Below, one piece after another: positions 4,015 through 5,006 of a stretch of 5,006 nucleotides of DNA. A model generated the notes under the pieces. The model was given only the letters and a program-made list of their open reading frames with translations, had not been told where the DNA came from and did no database searches. A program made the translations under genes and the position numbers. The DNA comes from Holophagales bacterium (GTDB lineage: Bacteria > Acidobacteriota > Holophagae > Holophagales > Holophagaceae): contig JAIRRD010000095.1 of assembly GCA_031256155.1 (NCBI GenBank), forward strand, positions 1-5,006. Reading direction: 5' to 3'. Each line of letters starts with the position of its first letter. Position 1 is the first letter of the stretch.

Positions 4015-5006
4015 ATGAGAATCCTTGATTTCAGATCCGACACAGTTACACAGCCAACACAGGAAATGCGCACCGCTATGGCCGCCGCTGAAGTGGGGGA
4101 CGATGTTTTAGAACGCGACCCTACAATGGATCGCTTAGAGCGCAGAGTGGCCGAAATGCTTGGTAAGGAAGCCGCACTGTGGGTTCCAACCGGCTGCATG
4201 TCCAATCTGATTAGTCTTATGATTCACCTCAGGCGCGGTGACCGCTTTCTGGCCCCCGCACAAGCCCATGTACTTGATTCTGAGTTAGGTACAGCCGCCT
4301 GGCTGGCATTGGGAATGCCTGTATCTCTCCCGTGGGAGGGAGGCCCGGGACATATCACGCCCAAACAGGTCACTGTGGGTGCAGGGTCTCCAGGTCCTTA
4401 CTATTCATTGCGTACCACATTATTGTGTTTGGAAAACACACACAACTTTGCCGGCGGCACTTGCCTGAACGCCGCCGACCACAAAGCCCTGATTTCAGCC
4501 GCCCAGTCAAAGGGGCTAAGGGTTCATCTGGACGGTGCGCGACTGTGGCACGCTTCTGTAGCAACGGGAGATAGTCTTGCGGATTTGGCCTGGGGAACTG
4601 ACACTGTCTCCGTTTGCCTTTCAAAAGGCTTAGGTGCGCCTATGGGTAGCCTTGTGGTGGGTAACAAAAACGATGTAGAAGAAGCTCGCAGAATACGCAA
4701 AATGTTGGGCGGCGGTGTGCGTCAGGGCGGTGTGGTGGCAGCGGCTGGTCTGATGGCACTGGATCAGATTGCCCATTTATCAAAAGATCACGCTCGAGCG
4801 GCCAGACTTGCGGAAGGACTGATTTCTCTAGGTTTTCAACCCGCAAAACCAGAAACCAACATTCTGTTCGTACCTGTTCCCAGACCAGCCGAAGCCATGA
4901 CCCAATTAGAATCGGTAAGTGTTCGCTGTCTGCCAGTGGGTGGCGCATTGCGCTTTATAACCCACCGCGACCAGATGGACAGCGATGTGGACGAAGCGAT
5001 TGTCAG
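4015..5006 (+). CDS. ltaE: Low-specificity L-threonine aldolase (3' end beyond window)
   Basis: This PLP-dependent fold-type I enzyme cleaves L-threonine or L-allo-threonine to glycine and acetaldehyde in the cytoplasm. The 330 visible residues begin with DFRSDTVTQPT, then GDDVLERDPTMDRLE (28-42), LWVPTGCMSN (55-64), H85 and H143 (ENTHN) matching active-site histidines, HLDGAR (171-176) whose aspartate holds the PLP pyridine nitrogen, and SKGLGAPMGS with the Schiff-base lysine K204. The GGGVRQ arginine (236) and a late arginine (LRFITH, R313) match substrate and cofactor contacts. Members are usually about 335-350 residues, so little is missing. An in-frame TAA at 4009-4011 precludes any earlier ATG. 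The ribosome-binding site is poor: GGGG lies 14 nt upstream. Stacked palindromes occupy the leader. No glycine-cleavage or other pathway gene is visible beside it. Confidence 0.95.
   Translation, partial: MRILDFRSDTVTQPTQEMRTAMAAAEVGDDVLERDPTMDRLERRVAEMLGKEAALWVPTGCMSNLISLMIHLRRGDRFLAPAQAHVLDSELGTAAWLALGMPVSLPWEGGPGHITPKQVTVGAGSPGPYYSLRTTLLCLENTHNFAGGTCLNAADHKALISAAQSKGLRVHLDGARLWHASVATGDSLADLAWGTDTVSVCLSKGLGAPMGSLVVGNKNDVEEARRIRKMLGGGVRQGGVVAAAGLMALDQIAHLSKDHARAARLAEGLISLGFQPAKPETNILFVPVPRPAEAMTQLESVSVRCLPVGGALRFITHRDQMDSDVDEAIV

Noticed and set aside
4332..4574. Plus- and minus-strand open frames inside the threonine aldolase gene
   Set aside because: Alternative frames of a gene with all active-site residues intact; composition is unlike a real protein.
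1..5006. tRNA, rRNA, CRISPR array, insertion sequence or prophage genes
   Set aside because: No cloverleaf-like segment, rRNA signature, spaced direct repeats, transposase or integrase motifs were seen on either strand.

Overview
The window is ordinary bacterial chromosome: densely packed genes on both strands, Shine-Dalgarno initiation and housekeeping families. There is no transposase, integrase, phage, plasmid or CRISPR signature. Base composition is moderate (about half G+C by eye). The gene set suggests a Gram-negative, proteobacterium-like lineage: a family 4 uracil-DNA glycosylase with a proline-rich N-terminal extension, a small four-helix membrane protein with a C-terminal SHMPG...RHW motif, and an ECF sigma factor paired with a single-pass membrane protein. 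The ScpA looks less typically alphaproteobacterial than the glycosylase does. The taxon is only a low-confidence inference.

Layout. On the minus strand, positions 1-1195 hold scpA (chromosome condensation) followed after a short gap by a YycJ/WalJ-type metallo-beta-lactamase-fold hydrolase that leaves the window. Divergent from scpA, a plus-strand gene (about 1307-1768) encodes a small integral membrane protein of unknown function. A perfect 15-bp palindrome lies between them, next to a TATAAT hexamer that could serve scpA. The membrane gene converges on a minus-strand uracil-DNA glycosylase (1893-2708), and the 124-bp gap holds two perfect inverted repeats without U-tracts. Divergent from the glycosylase, an ECF sigma factor (2813-3331) overlaps by 14 nt a gene for a single-pass membrane protein (3318-3860), the natural candidate for its partner or regulator. 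After a 154-bp gap, whose positions 3895-3977 are almost entirely back-to-back palindromes, comes a nearly complete L-threonine aldolase gene running off the right edge.

How the genes work together. Two pairs look functionally or transcriptionally linked: scpA with the MBL hydrolase, and the sigma factor with the membrane protein. The glycosylase (base-excision repair), the threonine aldolase (glycine/threonine metabolism) and the four-helix membrane protein have no visible link to their neighbours. I see no convincing new multi-gene system. The points most worth following up are the sigma/membrane-protein pair without a zinc anti-sigma motif, the 83-nt stacked palindromes before the aldolase with mutually exclusive pairings, and the perfect palindrome at the scpA promoter.
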